From Fusobacterium sp. JB019 (GTDB lineage Bacteria; Fusobacteriota; Fusobacteriia; Fusobacteriales; Fusobacteriaceae): a stretch of 64,000 bases of DNA. Location: contig JAUTCN010000005.1 in NCBI GenBank assembly GCA_030673965.1, forward strand, positions 140,899 through 204,898, written 5' to 3'. The translations under genes and the position numbers were made by a program. Shown piece after piece: positions 8,302 through 16,953 of this stretch. Each line of letters opens with the position of its first letter. Position 1 is the first letter of the stretch. The notes below the pieces were generated by a model. That model was not told the DNA's origin, ran no database searches, and saw only the letters and a list, made by a program, of their open reading frames with translations.

Positions 8302-8337
8302 AAAATAGAGTGAATTAATTTCACTCTATTTTCATCT
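8302..8337. terminator. Bidirectional terminator between tspO and HU gene
   Basis: Arms AAAATAGAGTGAA and TTCACTCTATTTT pair around a 5-base loop, with A-rich and T-rich flanks on the two sides. Confidence 0.8.
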
Positions 8338-8340
8338 TTT

Positions 8341-8634
8341 TTATTTTATTTTAGCTTTTGATTTAGCAACTTTATCTTCTAAAGTTTTTCCCACTCTAAA
8401 TTTAACAACTTTTTTTGCTTTTATTTTCATTTTTTTACCTGTTTGAGGATTTCTGACTTCTCTTGCTTCTCTTTTTACTACTTCCCATTTACCCCAACCA
8501 ACAAAACTAACTGAATTTCCTTTTTCTAGGTTATCTGAAACTGTATCTAAAAATAAATTTACCACTTTTTCCGCATCTTTTTTTGCTATTGCTCCATTTT
8601 CAGCAATATCTGCTATAAATTCCTTTTTTGTCAT
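8341..8634 (-). CDS. HU-family DNA-binding protein
   Basis: A 97-residue basic protein with the HU/IHF fold: N-terminal helices ('TKKEFIADIA...KKDAEKVVNLFLDTV'), the strand 'VSFVGWGKWEVVKREAREVRNPQTGKKMKIKAKKVVKFRVGKTL' with the flexible arm and the conserved Arg-Asn-Pro tip that intercalates in DNA, and a lysine-rich tail. HU dimers bend and compact the nucleoid. A near-consensus promoter at 8673-8701 and a strong GGAGGAG ribosome site fit high expression. Confidence 0.95.
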   Translation of the reverse strand: MTKKEFIADIAENGAIAKKDAEKVVNLFLDTVSDNLEKGNSVSFVGWGKWEVVKREAREVRNPQTGKKMKIKAKKVVKFRVGKTLEDKVAKSKAKIK

Positions 8635-8672
8635 ACCTCTCCTCCTTATTTTTTATCTAAAACACTACTATG

Positions 8673-8701
8673 GTTATAGCCCGTAATTCTTAATTTGTAA
8701 A
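8673..8701 (-). promoter_or_regulatory. Promoter of the HU gene
   Basis: On the minus strand: TTTACA, 17 bases, TATAAC. It lies about 40 bases upstream of the HU start codon. Confidence 0.7.
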
Positions 8702-8830
8702 GCTTTTTTTTATTTTTTTAATTAAAAGCAAATTAAAAAAAAGGAAATTTAATAGATATTTTGAATAATAATATGTGTCAAGGTGTTATGGATTTTTTCT
8801 CAAACAAACTCATATATCTTTACTATTTAA

Positions 8831-8856
8831 TTAAGGGGAAAATATTTTCCCCTTAA
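8831..8856 (-). terminator. Terminator-like palindrome downstream of copA
   Basis: A perfect 26-base palindrome with four G:C pairs (TTAAGGGGAAAAT and its complement) sits 10 bases beyond the copA stop. The minus-strand tail is AATTAAAT rather than a strong U-run, so termination may be partial. Confidence 0.6.
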
Positions 8857-8866
8857 TTTATTTTTA

Positions 8867-9076
8867 TTAACTTATTTTAATAACTTTATACCCTGCTGAT
8901 TCAATAGTATTTTTTATAATTTCATCATTAATGTTATCTAAAACGTTAAAAACTGCTATTTTTGTTTCTAAATCAACTTTAACATCTGTTACTCCTGAAA
9001 CTTCATTTAAAGCATCTGTCACATGCTTTACACAATGCATACAACTCATCCCTTCTATTAAAACTTCTTTTCTCAT
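8867..9076 (-). CDS. Possible internally initiated CopZ-like copper chaperone
   Basis: Inside copA, in the same frame, ATG at 9074-9076 is preceded by GAGGAGG only 5 bases upstream, a better ribosome site than most true starts here. Initiation would release a 69-residue free heavy-metal domain with GMSCMHC, the size and motif of CopZ chaperones. The same bases also encode residues 750-818 of CopA, so one gene may give both a fused and a free chaperone. Seen directly: the motif and ribosome site. Inferred: actual translation. The alternative is a relic of a formerly separate copZ gene. Confidence 0.4.
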   Translation of the reverse strand: MRKEVLIEGMSCMHCVKHVTDALNEVSGVTDVKVDLETKIAVFNVLDNINDEIIKNTIESAGYKVIKIS

Positions 9077-11323
9077 AATATCCTCCTCTATTTTAAATCT
9101 TTTTAATCTAAGAGCATTAGTTACAACAGATACAGAGCTAAAACTCATAGCCGTTCCTGCTATCATTGGATTTAGCAAAGGCCCACCAAACAAATGTAAA
9201 ACTCCCATAGCAACAGGAAGACCTAATGTATTATAAGCAAAAGCCCAAAATAAATTTTGTTTAATATTTTTTATAGTACTTTTGCTCAATAAAATAGCTG
9301 TAGGAACATCTCTTAAATCATTTTTCATAAGAACAATATCTGCTGATTCAATAGCAACATCTGTTCCACTCCCAACTGCTATTCCTATATCTGCTTGTGC
9401 TAAAGCTGGAGCATCATTTATTCCATCTCCTACCATTGCAACTTTTGTATTATATCCTTGGAATTTTTTAACTGCTTTTGATTTATCTTCCGGAAGAACT
9501 TCAGCAAGAATTGTATCTATATTTACTTGCTTACCTATGGCTTCTGCTGTTTTCTTATTATCTCCTGTTATCATCGCTACTTTAATTCCCATTTCATGTA
9601 ATTTTTCAATAGCTCTTCTACTATTTTTTTTAACTGTATCTGCCACTGCTACTATTCCTGCAATTTCATTATCAACAGCTATATACATTGGAGTTTTACC
9701 TTCCATAGCTAATCTATCTGACGCCTCTTTTAAATCTTTTAATTTAATTTTCTTATCTTTCATAAGTTTTAGATTTCCAGCTAATATCTTTTTACCTTCT
9801 ATTTTTACTTCAATACCATGTCCTGGAATCGCTTCAAAAGAAGACACTTTTTTTAATTCTATTCCTCTTTCTATAGCTTCATTAACAATAGCTTCTCCTA
9901 GAGGATGTTCTGATCCTTTTTCAGCTGATGCTATTAATTGTAATAATTTATTTTCTTCTAAATTCCCTAAATTAATTATATCTGTTAATCTAGGTTTTCC
10001 TTCTGTAATTGTTCCTGTTTTATCAAAAATTACCATCTCAACTTCATGAGTTTTTTCTAAAGCTACTCCACTTTTTATTAAAACTCCATTTTCTGCACCT
10101 TTCCCCGTCCCTACCATTATAGCTGTTGGAGTTGCTAGTCCTAAAGCACAAGGGCAAGCTATAACTAATACTGATATAAAAATAGTTAAAGAAAACTTAA
10201 CTGTTTCCCCTCCTATAAAATACCAAGCTAAACTTGATAAAAGGGCTAACCCTATGACCGTTGGTACAAAATATCCCGCTATAACATCTGCTAAATTAGC
10301 TATAGGAGCTTTTGAACCTTGAGCATTTTCGACTAATTTTATTATTTGAGCAAGAGTAGTATCTTCTCCTATTTTTATTGCTCTATATTTTATAAATCCA
10401 TTTTTATTAATACTTGCACCTACTATATTATCCCCAATATTTTTTTCAACCGGAATACTTTCTCCTGTAATCATAGACTCATCAACAGAAGTATTTCCAC
10501 TTATAATTTTTCCATCTACTGGAATCTTTTCTCCAGGTTTTACTATTATTATATCTCCAACTTGGACTTCTTCTATAGGAATAGTAACTTCTTTTTCCTC
10601 CCTAATAATCGTTGCTATTTTAGGAGCTAAATCTATTAATTTCTTTATTGCTTCTGAAGTTTTACCTTTCGAAACTGCTTCTAAATATTTTCCTAAAGAT
10701 ATTAAAGTTATAATAACTGCAGCTGATTCAAAGTATAAATTTTTTGCATAAATTATATTTCCAATCATAACTTGATATGCTGCATATACTCCATAAAGAA
10801 AAGCTGCTCCAGTTCCTATTGCTATCAATGAATCCATATTAGGATTTCCTTTAATTAAAGTCCTTATTCCTACTGTATAAAATCTATATCCAAATATTAC
10901 AACAGGTAATGTCAATATTAATTGAGATAATGTAAAATTAACTGGATTTATCATTGGGTTTAAAAAATTGGGTAAAGCTAAACCGAACATATGTCCCATA
11001 GATATATATAAAAGAGGTACTGTAAATATAGCTGCTGCTAAAAATCTTTTCCAAAGCAATTTAATTTCACTTTGTTTTTCTTTATTCCTCTCTTCAAAAG
11101 AAGGAAATTCTTCCTTACTTAAAGCTGTGTAACCTGCATTTTCAATAACTTTTTTTATTTCTTTCTCTGAAACTAATCCTTCATTATAACTAATACTTAG
11201 TTCCTCTGTAGTTAAATTAACACTTGCTTTAGTAACCCCATCTAATTTTAAACTAACTCTCTCAACAGTTTTTGCACAAGCAGCACATGTCATTCCTTGA
11301 ATTTTCAATATTTTTTTCATCAT
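8867..11323 (-). CDS. copA: Copper-exporting P1B-type ATPase with N- and C-terminal metal-binding domains
   Basis: The 818-residue inner-membrane Cu(I) pump has an N-terminal heavy-metal domain (GMTCAAC, residues about 4-68), eight membrane helices with the CPC metal site ('ACPCALG', about residue 390), the phosphorylated aspartate in DKTGT (about 434), the 'SEHPLGEA' HP motif and '[10 protein letters not shown]'. Unusually, a second heavy-metal domain (GMSCMHC) is fused at the C terminus, residues 750-818. The gene follows csoR by 15 bases in one operon under a CsoR-type operator. It should export cytoplasmic copper when CsoR releases DNA on binding Cu(I). Confidence 0.93.
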   Translation of the reverse strand: MMKKILKIQGMTCAACAKTVERVSLKLDGVTKASVNLTTEELSISYNEGLVSEKEIKKVIENAGYTALSKEEFPSFEERNKEKQSEIKLLWKRFLAAAIFTVPLLYISMGHMFGLALPNFLNPMINPVNFTLSQLILTLPVVIFGYRFYTVGIRTLIKGNPNMDSLIAIGTGAAFLYGVYAAYQVMIGNIIYAKNLYFESAAVIITLISLGKYLEAVSKGKTSEAIKKLIDLAPKIATIIREEKEVTIPIEEVQVGDIIIVKPGEKIPVDGKIISGNTSVDESMITGESIPVEKNIGDNIVGASINKNGFIKYRAIKIGEDTTLAQIIKLVENAQGSKAPIANLADVIAGYFVPTVIGLALLSSLAWYFIGGETVKFSLTIFISVLVIACPCALGLATPTAIMVGTGKGAENGVLIKSGVALEKTHEVEMVIFDKTGTITEGKPRLTDIINLGNLEENKLLQLIASAEKGSEHPLGEAIVNEAIERGIELKKVSSFEAIPGHGIEVKIEGKKILAGNLKLMKDKKIKLKDLKEASDRLAMEGKTPMYIAVDNEIAGIVAVADTVKKNSRRAIEKLHEMGIKVAMITGDNKKTAEAIGKQVNIDTILAEVLPEDKSKAVKKFQGYNTKVAMVGDGINDAPALAQADIGIAVGSGTDVAIESADIVLMKNDLRDVPTAILLSKSTIKNIKQNLFWAFAYNTLGLPVAMGVLHLFGGPLLNPMIAGTAMSFSSVSVVTNALRLKRFKIEEDIMRKEVLIEGMSCMHCVKHVTDALNEVSGVTDVKVDLETKIAVFNVLDNINDEIIKNTIESAGYKVIKIS

Positions 11324-11338
11324 AGTAATCCCTTCCTT

Positions 11339-11605
11339 TTATTTTCCCATCATTTTGGTTAAAAGTTTTATAACCTCATCTATTTTTTCATCTTCATTAT
11401 TGTTCTTAAATGATTCTTTTACACAATGTTTCATATGTTGCTTAATTATTAATATATCTGCTTTTTTTAAAAGAGATTGGGAAGCTAAAATCTGATTAGA
11501 AATATCAATACAATATCTATTATCCTCTATCATCTTAATTGCAGCTTCAACCTGTCCTCTAGCTATTTTCAAAGTTTGTAATGCTTTTTTTCTTTCTTCA
11601 TTCAT
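11339..11605 (-). CDS. csoR: CsoR-family copper-sensing repressor
   Basis: This 88-residue all-helical DUF156 protein has the Cu(I) ligand set of CsoR: C32, H57 and C61 (pattern C...H-x3-C). Family members are tetramers that repress copper-export operons and let go when Cu(I) binds. It is first in the operon with copA. A GC-rich operator-like palindrome and a consensus promoter lie immediately upstream, so it should autoregulate. GAGGAGGA sits 10 bases before the ATG. Confidence 0.92.
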   Translation of the reverse strand: MNEERKKALQTLKIARGQVEAAIKMIEDNRYCIDISNQILASQSLLKKADILIIKQHMKHCVKESFKNNNEDEKIDEVIKLLTKMMGK

Positions 11606-11623
11606 TTTATAAACATCCTCCTC

Positions 11624-11645
11624 TACCCCCCCTGCACGGGGGTGT
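11624..11645 (-). promoter_or_regulatory. Candidate CsoR operator
   Basis: A C-run/G-run inverted repeat (ACCCCC...GGGGGT with a CCTGCAC centre) stands out in otherwise AT-rich DNA. It matches the C-rich/G-rich operators known for CsoR proteins of Bacillota. It covers the start region of the csoR transcript, just below the -10 box. Confidence 0.75.
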
Positions 11646-11652
11646 TTCTATA

Positions 11653-11681
11653 TGTATACCATCTTTATTTTTATTTGTCAA
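11653..11681 (-). promoter_or_regulatory. Promoter of the csoR-copA operon
   Basis: On the minus strand: TTGACA (11676-11681), a 17-base spacer and TATACA (11653-11658), followed directly by the CsoR-like operator. Confidence 0.8.
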
Positions 11682-11688
11682 TAAAAAT

Positions 11689-11720
11689 AAAGAAAGAGAA
11701 AAAACTAATTCTCTTTCTTT
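11689..11720 (-). terminator. Terminator of the hybrid sensor kinase gene
   Basis: Arms AAAGAAAGAGAA and TTCTCTTTCTTT around an 8-base loop, with a T-rich tail on the minus strand. The tail region abuts the -35 box of the csoR promoter. Confidence 0.7.
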
Positions 11721-11747
11721 AATCTTAATATTTATGAAATTAAATTC

Positions 11748-14480
11748 TTATATTAATTTATGTAAAGCTATAATAAGCTCCTTTATATTTATAGGTTTAC
11801 CTATATGACTATTCATCCCTACTTTGAAAGATTTTTCCATATCTTCATCATAAGCATTAGCAGATAATGCTATAATAGGAACCTTTTTATTAAAATTTCT
11901 TATTTTACTTGTCGCTTCTAATCCATCCATTATAGGCATTCTTATATCCATTAAAATTGCATGGAATATATTTTCCCTTGTTATTTCTACAGCCTCCCTA
12001 CCATTTTTTACCCAAGCATAATCAAAATTATGATTTTCTAATATTTTCATTACAATCTTAGCATTTATTTCAATATCTTCACATATTAATATTTTTTTAC
12101 CTTTAAATTTATCAAAATCTATTCTATGATAATTTTCCTCTTTTTTTCCTTTAATTCTTTTTTTATCTATCAAATCAAAAGTAGCTATAATTTTAAAAGT
12201 TGTCCCTTCTCCCACTTTACTTTTACAATAGATTTTCGCTCCCATAGCATCTACAATCCTCTTACAAATCGAAAGTCCTAACCCTACTCCATCAGTTTCT
12301 GAAGTATCTTTATTTTTTTCTCTAGAAAATGCATTAAACATTATTTTTTGAAAATCTTTAGATATTCCTATTCCATTATCAGATATTTCATCAATAATTG
12401 TTAGTCTTTTATTTTCAACAAAAAATCTAGTTTTCCATATAACTTTTCCTCCTGAAGGAGTATATTTTATCGCATTATTTAATAAATTTATCAATACCTG
12501 TTCTACTCTTTTAGAATCAAATTTAGAATAATATTCTCTATCTATTTCTTCTGTATCTATTTGAAAATCTATATTTTTTTCTAAAGCTTTAGTTCTAATT
12601 ATTGTTTGAACTTTATTAGAAACTCCACCTATTTTTTGAACTTTATTTTTTAAAAATATATTCTCTGATTCTAATCTTTGAAGATCCAAAACATCTGTTA
12701 AAAGTTCTAATAAATATTCTGAACTTTCTTTAATTTGTCTAAAATATTTTTTAGTTTTTATATCTTTAGTTTCATCTATTCCAAAGTTAGACAAACCTAT
12801 TACTGCACTTAAAGGAGTTCTCATATCATGACTCATTCTAGCTAAAAAGTTAGTTTTTGCTAAATTAGCTTTATCTAATTCTTTATTTTTTTTATGCATT
12901 CTCATAGAATGAACTAGAAATCCATAAAGTAATATTAATATCGTAATAAAAGATAACATCAAATCATATCTATAAGCATAAAGCCATGTTGAAAAATCCA
13001 TTTTATAATGAACTTCCATTACATTTTTAGTTACAATTGATTTAAAAATAGATTCATCCATGCTTATTATTGTTTTGTCCAATATCCTTTTCACTAAAGG
13101 ATTTACATCAGATGATATAACTAAATTCATAGAATTATCCATCACAGGCATAGGATATATTTTTAAATCTTTAAATCTTGGATTTTGTAAATAATATTGT
13201 GCGTCAAGATTACTAACAACGGTACAACTAATATCTCCTCTTTGAATTTCTCTAAAACACTCTTCTATAGTTTTAAAATCTCTTATTATCCAATTTGGCT
13301 TAGTTTTTTTTATAAATTCACGTACTGATAAAAAATTTTTTGGAATACCTATTATCTGTTTTCTATTAAAATTTATTTTTCTATCTTTTTCATATACAAA
13401 AGACCATTGCATTTTAATTAATTTTTTAGCAAAAACTAATTGTTCATTAGACAATAGCTTTTCTGTTTTTTGAAGCCCTATAGACATATCTGTACTCTTA
13501 TTTTCAATACTTGTTAATAAATTTTCTCCATTCTTAGTGCCTTTTATCTTTAACTTTATCCCTGATTTTTTAGATATTGCTCTTATTATATCCGCTTGAA
13601 TACCTTCATATCTTTTAGTTTTATTGTCATAATGTGATAAAAAAAATCGATTTGGTAATACTGCTACGGTATACTCTGGTTTAATTTTTAAAAACTCTTT
13701 TTCTTCTCTTGTAAGTTGTGTTTTTTCATTATAAATTTTTGAATAATATTTTTTTATAAGACTTGTATTAAATAAAGGATTATCTTCATATAATTTTCTT
13801 TGAGCTTTATTAAATAGTTCTATTTTACCACTACCTTTTAACCCCATAACATAAAGAGGTGATAAATCAAAATAATCTACCGCTCTCAATGTTGATGAAT
13901 ATTCCATTATTTCAGAAGCTATCATATCTATTTTTTGTTTCTGCAATGCTTCTTCAGCTTTAAATCTTGAAGAAAATCTAATCAATTCACATTTAAAATT
14001 ATTTTCTTTTGCATATTCTAAAAATCTTTCCCCTAAAGGATCACAAGAATATCCGATCTTTTTATTATTAAAATTTTTATAATCTTGATAATAAATTTCA
14101 TTTTTTGGCTCTGTATAAACTATTCCTTTAGAATATCCCATACTATATCTTGAAAAATCATACTTCTTTTTTCTTTTCTCTGTTATATGACCTAACATTA
14201 TTAAATCAAGATTACCATTTTCTAAACTTTTTACTATCCCATCCCAAGATCCTGAAATTAATTTTATTTTTATATTTCCCTTTTTTTCCAGTTTTTTTAT
14301 ATACTCATAGGCATAACCACTTGCATTTCCTTCTTTATCAATTTTATTAAAATCACTAAATTCCATATACCCAATTTTAATCAACTGATCATTATTTTCT
14401 TTAGCCAAAGCGTTACAGATTATACTTATTTGAAAAACTAATACCCATATAAAAAATAATACTTTTTTTATATTTTTCAT
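11748..14480 (-). CDS. BvgS/EvgS-like hybrid sensor histidine kinase
   Basis: The 910-residue inner-membrane protein has a signal peptide, two periplasmic family-3 solute-binding (Venus flytrap) domains (about 30-265 and 270-500), one membrane helix (about 507-526), and a HisKA domain with the phosphorylated His near 551 ('SHDMRTPLSAV'). An HATPase domain ('NNAIKYTPSGG', 'DNGIGI', 'GVGLGLSI') and a receiver domain with the acceptor Asp near 845 ('LMDIRMP') follow. This is the BvgS order without a C-terminal Hpt domain or an adjacent response regulator, so its partner lies elsewhere. The ligand is unknown; binding domains of this type often sense amino acids. Confidence 0.9.
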   Translation of the reverse strand: MKNIKKVLFFIWVLVFQISIICNALAKENNDQLIKIGYMEFSDFNKIDKEGNASGYAYEYIKKLEKKGNIKIKLISGSWDGIVKSLENGNLDLIMLGHITEKRKKKYDFSRYSMGYSKGIVYTEPKNEIYYQDYKNFNNKKIGYSCDPLGERFLEYAKENNFKCELIRFSSRFKAEEALQKQKIDMIASEIMEYSSTLRAVDYFDLSPLYVMGLKGSGKIELFNKAQRKLYEDNPLFNTSLIKKYYSKIYNEKTQLTREEKEFLKIKPEYTVAVLPNRFFLSHYDNKTKRYEGIQADIIRAISKKSGIKLKIKGTKNGENLLTSIENKSTDMSIGLQKTEKLLSNEQLVFAKKLIKMQWSFVYEKDRKINFNRKQIIGIPKNFLSVREFIKKTKPNWIIRDFKTIEECFREIQRGDISCTVVSNLDAQYYLQNPRFKDLKIYPMPVMDNSMNLVISSDVNPLVKRILDKTIISMDESIFKSIVTKNVMEVHYKMDFSTWLYAYRYDLMLSFITILILLYGFLVHSMRMHKKNKELDKANLAKTNFLARMSHDMRTPLSAVIGLSNFGIDETKDIKTKKYFRQIKESSEYLLELLTDVLDLQRLESENIFLKNKVQKIGGVSNKVQTIIRTKALEKNIDFQIDTEEIDREYYSKFDSKRVEQVLINLLNNAIKYTPSGGKVIWKTRFFVENKRLTIIDEISDNGIGISKDFQKIMFNAFSREKNKDTSETDGVGLGLSICKRIVDAMGAKIYCKSKVGEGTTFKIIATFDLIDKKRIKGKKEENYHRIDFDKFKGKKILICEDIEINAKIVMKILENHNFDYAWVKNGREAVEITRENIFHAILMDIRMPIMDGLEATSKIRNFNKKVPIIALSANAYDEDMEKSFKVGMNSHIGKPINIKELIIALHKLI

Positions 14481-14539
14481 TCATGTCTCCTTTGATTAAA
14501 ATTTTTATATTTTCACAAAAAATACAATTTATCTATTTT

Positions 14540-14545
14540 ATTATA
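14540..14545 (-). promoter_or_regulatory. Possible -10 box of the hybrid kinase gene
   Basis: TATAAT on the minus strand, about 60 bases upstream of the start; no convincing -35 box is seen. Confidence 0.35.
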
Positions 14546-14599
14546 CAAAACTTTCTTTAAAATTACTATTGTATTTCTAGTTTTAAAATAAATTTTTAG

Positions 14600-14628
14600 T
14601 TATTAAAAATTTATTTTTATGATATAAT
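14600..14628 (+). promoter_or_regulatory. Promoter of the DUF2157/GDYXXLXY pair
   Basis: TATAAT (14623-14628) with TG at 14620-14621 gives an extended -10. A weak TTATTA lies 17 bases further upstream. Confidence 0.55.
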
Positions 14629-14675
14629 CAAAATAATTTTAATACTATAATATTTAATAAAATTTGGAGGCCTCT

Positions 14676-16442
14676 ATGTTTCTTAAATTAAAAAACTTAT
14701 TTTTATCTTTTGCTATATTATTTTTACTTACTGGAACAAGTTTTTTCTTTGCTTATAATTGGAATTATATGGGAAATTATGAAAAATTATCGTTACCCTT
14801 ATTTTTAATATTACTTGGAATTATCGGTTGGCTATTTTTTCAAAAAAATAAAAAATATCGTCAGCTTTGCTTATTTTCATCTTCTTTTTTTATAGGATCT
14901 CTTTTTGCTGTATTTGGACAAATCTACCAAACAGGAGCAGATTCTTATATTTTATTTCGTAATTGGGGATTTTTTATTATTTTATTTTCAATAATAGAAA
15001 AATTTTACCCTCTTTGGATTTTAAATATTACTATATTTACAATTTCAATTATGAAATATATTGACTTTTTCTATGATGATTCTATACTAGTTCTATTTTC
15101 TGGAGGAATATTTCTTTTCTTTTGTTTTTTTATATATATAATATTATCAAAAAAAATGTCTTCACCTATTAAAAGATATTTTTACAATTTAATATCCTTT
15201 TCATCAATTATTTTTTTAACACTTGGTTTTTGTTCTTCTTTAGTTTCATCTAGAATTAAATTTTATGACAAATCCATTCTTGGAATTATTTTTATAATTG
15301 TTATGATTTCATTTTTTTTCTTAAATAAAAAAACTCTAGATAAACCAGAAATAAAAATATTTCAAATAACTTCTATTACTTTTGTCATAAGTTCTTTTGT
15401 TATTAATAATGTTATAGGTTTCAACTTCTATTCTCTTGAGACTGCTATTTTGGGAATATTCTTTATTATTTGTCTATTTCTTATTAGTTTAATAATAATT
15501 TCAAAAAAATATAAAAATTCTTTTTTTACACAAAGTTTTATAGGATTTTTTAAAACATTTTTAATAATTCTTACTATTTTATTTTTCTTAGGCTTAAGTT
15601 CTCTATTAGGACTTAAAGAATTAGGCTTTTACTTGGGAGGAATTTTTCTTGTTTTTATAGCTAGCTTTTCACCTAAATATTTAAAATTTAAAAAAGAAAC
15701 TATTGAAATAATTACTTTTATTTCTGGACTTATTTTAATATTTTTAGGAATTATGGAAACAATTACTTCTAATAAATTAATTGGAATTTTAATTATTTGG
15801 ATAATTTATGGAACTTTTTGGATTGTAAGAAAATCTATGGCTTTAGATTTTCTTTCTGTTCCTACTTTAATTTTTGGACTTTATTTTTCTAATATTATTC
15901 CTTATAAATTTGAAAGTATCTTTGTTATTATTCCTTTAATTATTTTATTAATATCTTTACTTTACAATAACTTTTTAAATAATAAATTAAAAAGAATACT
16001 TAGAGGTACTGAAATATCAGCTATGATATCTATTTTTTCAATTTATTTAAATAATAAAATTCATATTGGTATTTATATAATTGATCTCTTAATTATGGGA
16101 ATATCTTTAATTATTTTTTATAAAATTTTTCATAAAAAAAATATTAATCTTTTAATTTCAATAGGGTTAATTATTCTTTTAATTGAATTTTTTATTTTAA
16201 ATGGTAGTCTTACTAATTTAGAATTTATTAATTTAGGAATAATGTTTACATTGTTTTATATTTTCAAAGAAGAAAAAAAAATGTTAATAATTTCAATTCT
16301 TTTTCTAGGAGGTCAAATTATAAGTTATTATTATAATTTAGATATAACATTAATTAAAAAATCATATATGCTTTTGGAAAGTAGCGCCTTATTATTTCTA
16401 GGATATTATCTTCTTAACAAATTAAAATTGGAGGTTAAATAA
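14676..16442 (+). CDS. DUF2157-type polytopic membrane protein
   Basis: The 588-residue protein is almost entirely hydrophobic, with well over a dozen predicted membrane helices. The N-terminal part ('LLTGTSFFFAYNWNYM', 'GQIYQTGADSYILFRNWGFF') fits the DUF2157 domain; the rest resembles the DUF4401-like extension that often accompanies it. The start is the ATG at 14676, 5 bases after TTGGAGG. Its stop codon overlaps the start of the next gene (TAATG), so the two are translationally coupled. Proteins of this kind are routinely paired with a GDYXXLXY protein, as here. The function is unknown. Confidence 0.8.
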   Translation: MFLKLKNLFLSFAILFLLTGTSFFFAYNWNYMGNYEKLSLPLFLILLGIIGWLFFQKNKKYRQLCLFSSSFFIGSLFAVFGQIYQTGADSYILFRNWGFFIILFSIIEKFYPLWILNITIFTISIMKYIDFFYDDSILVLFSGGIFLFFCFFIYIILSKKMSSPIKRYFYNLISFSSIIFLTLGFCSSLVSSRIKFYDKSILGIIFIIVMISFFFLNKKTLDKPEIKIFQITSITFVISSFVINNVIGFNFYSLETAILGIFFIICLFLISLIIISKKYKNSFFTQSFIGFFKTFLIILTILFFLGLSSLLGLKELGFYLGGIFLVFIASFSPKYLKFKKETIEIITFISGLILIFLGIMETITSNKLIGILIIWIIYGTFWIVRKSMALDFLSVPTLIFGLYFSNIIPYKFESIFVIIPLIILLISLLYNNFLNNKLKRILRGTEISAMISIFSIYLNNKIHIGIYIIDLLIMGISLIIFYKIFHKKNINLLISIGLIILLIEFFILNGSLTNLEFINLGIMFTLFYIFKEEKKMLIISILFLGGQIISYYYNLDITLIKKSYMLLESSALLFLGYYLLNKLKLEVK

Positions 16443-16924
16443 TGAAAAAAATACTTGTTCTTTCAAACATTTTTTTATTATTAATTACTTTTGGATATTC
16501 TGTGTCTAAAGAAGAAACTAACTTAAAAAAATATTCTTTTTATTTAAAACTTAGTCCTGTTGACCCAAGATCTTTAATTCAAGGAGATTATATGAATCTT
16601 GATTATCAAATAATAAATGATAGTTATAAAGACCTTAAAAACTTAAAAAAAGGATATATTAAAATTTATATAGACGAACAAAACATAGGACACTACATGG
16701 ATATTCAAAATTCTTTAACTCCTTTATCTACCAATGAAAAATTAATCTATTTCATTAAAACTTATAGCACTCTAGATATTGGAGCCAATTCTTTTTTCTT
16801 TCAAGAAGGACAAAGATATCTCTTCCAAAATGCAAAATATGCCGAAGTTATTATTCTTAAAAATGGAAAATTAAGATTAAAATATTTATTAGATAAAAAT
16901 TTAAAAATTATAAAAGCAAAATAA
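16442..16924 (+). CDS. GDYXXLXY-domain protein
   Basis: This 160-residue protein has an N-terminal signal/anchor helix followed by the defining motif: 'SPVDPRSLIQGDYMNLDY' contains GDY-x-x-L-x-Y. The remainder is a small beta-rich extracytoplasmic domain. It overlaps the upstream DUF2157 gene by one base, and the pair occurs together in many bacteria, so a membrane complex is likely (inference). The biochemical role is unknown. Confidence 0.85.
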   Translation: MKKILVLSNIFLLLITFGYSVSKEETNLKKYSFYLKLSPVDPRSLIQGDYMNLDYQIINDSYKDLKNLKKGYIKIYIDEQNIGHYMDIQNSLTPLSTNEKLIYFIKTYSTLDIGANSFFFQEGQRYLFQNAKYAEVIILKNGKLRLKYLLDKNLKIIKAK

Positions 16925-16951
16925 AAAGGAAATGTAATACATTTCCTTTTT
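16923..16951. terminator. Bidirectional terminator
   Basis: AAAAAGGAAATGT and ACATTTCCTTTTT pair around three bases, between the converging GDYXXLXY and M20 peptidase genes. Confidence 0.8.
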
Positions 16952-16953
16952 AT

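Noticed and set aside
8772..8855. Small plus-strand ORF (about 27 codons, MCQGVMDFFS...)
   Set aside because: No convincing ribosome site or promoter, and its end runs through the copA terminator palindrome; likely chance.
9282..10049. 255-codon plus-strand open frame antisense to copA
   Set aside because: Shadow of the copA reading frame; no ribosome site and the translation has no recognisable domain.
14482..14484. Out-of-frame ATG overlapping the hybrid kinase start
   Set aside because: The ATG at 14480 is in frame with the kinase and better spaced from GGAGAC; the other frame gives no protein.
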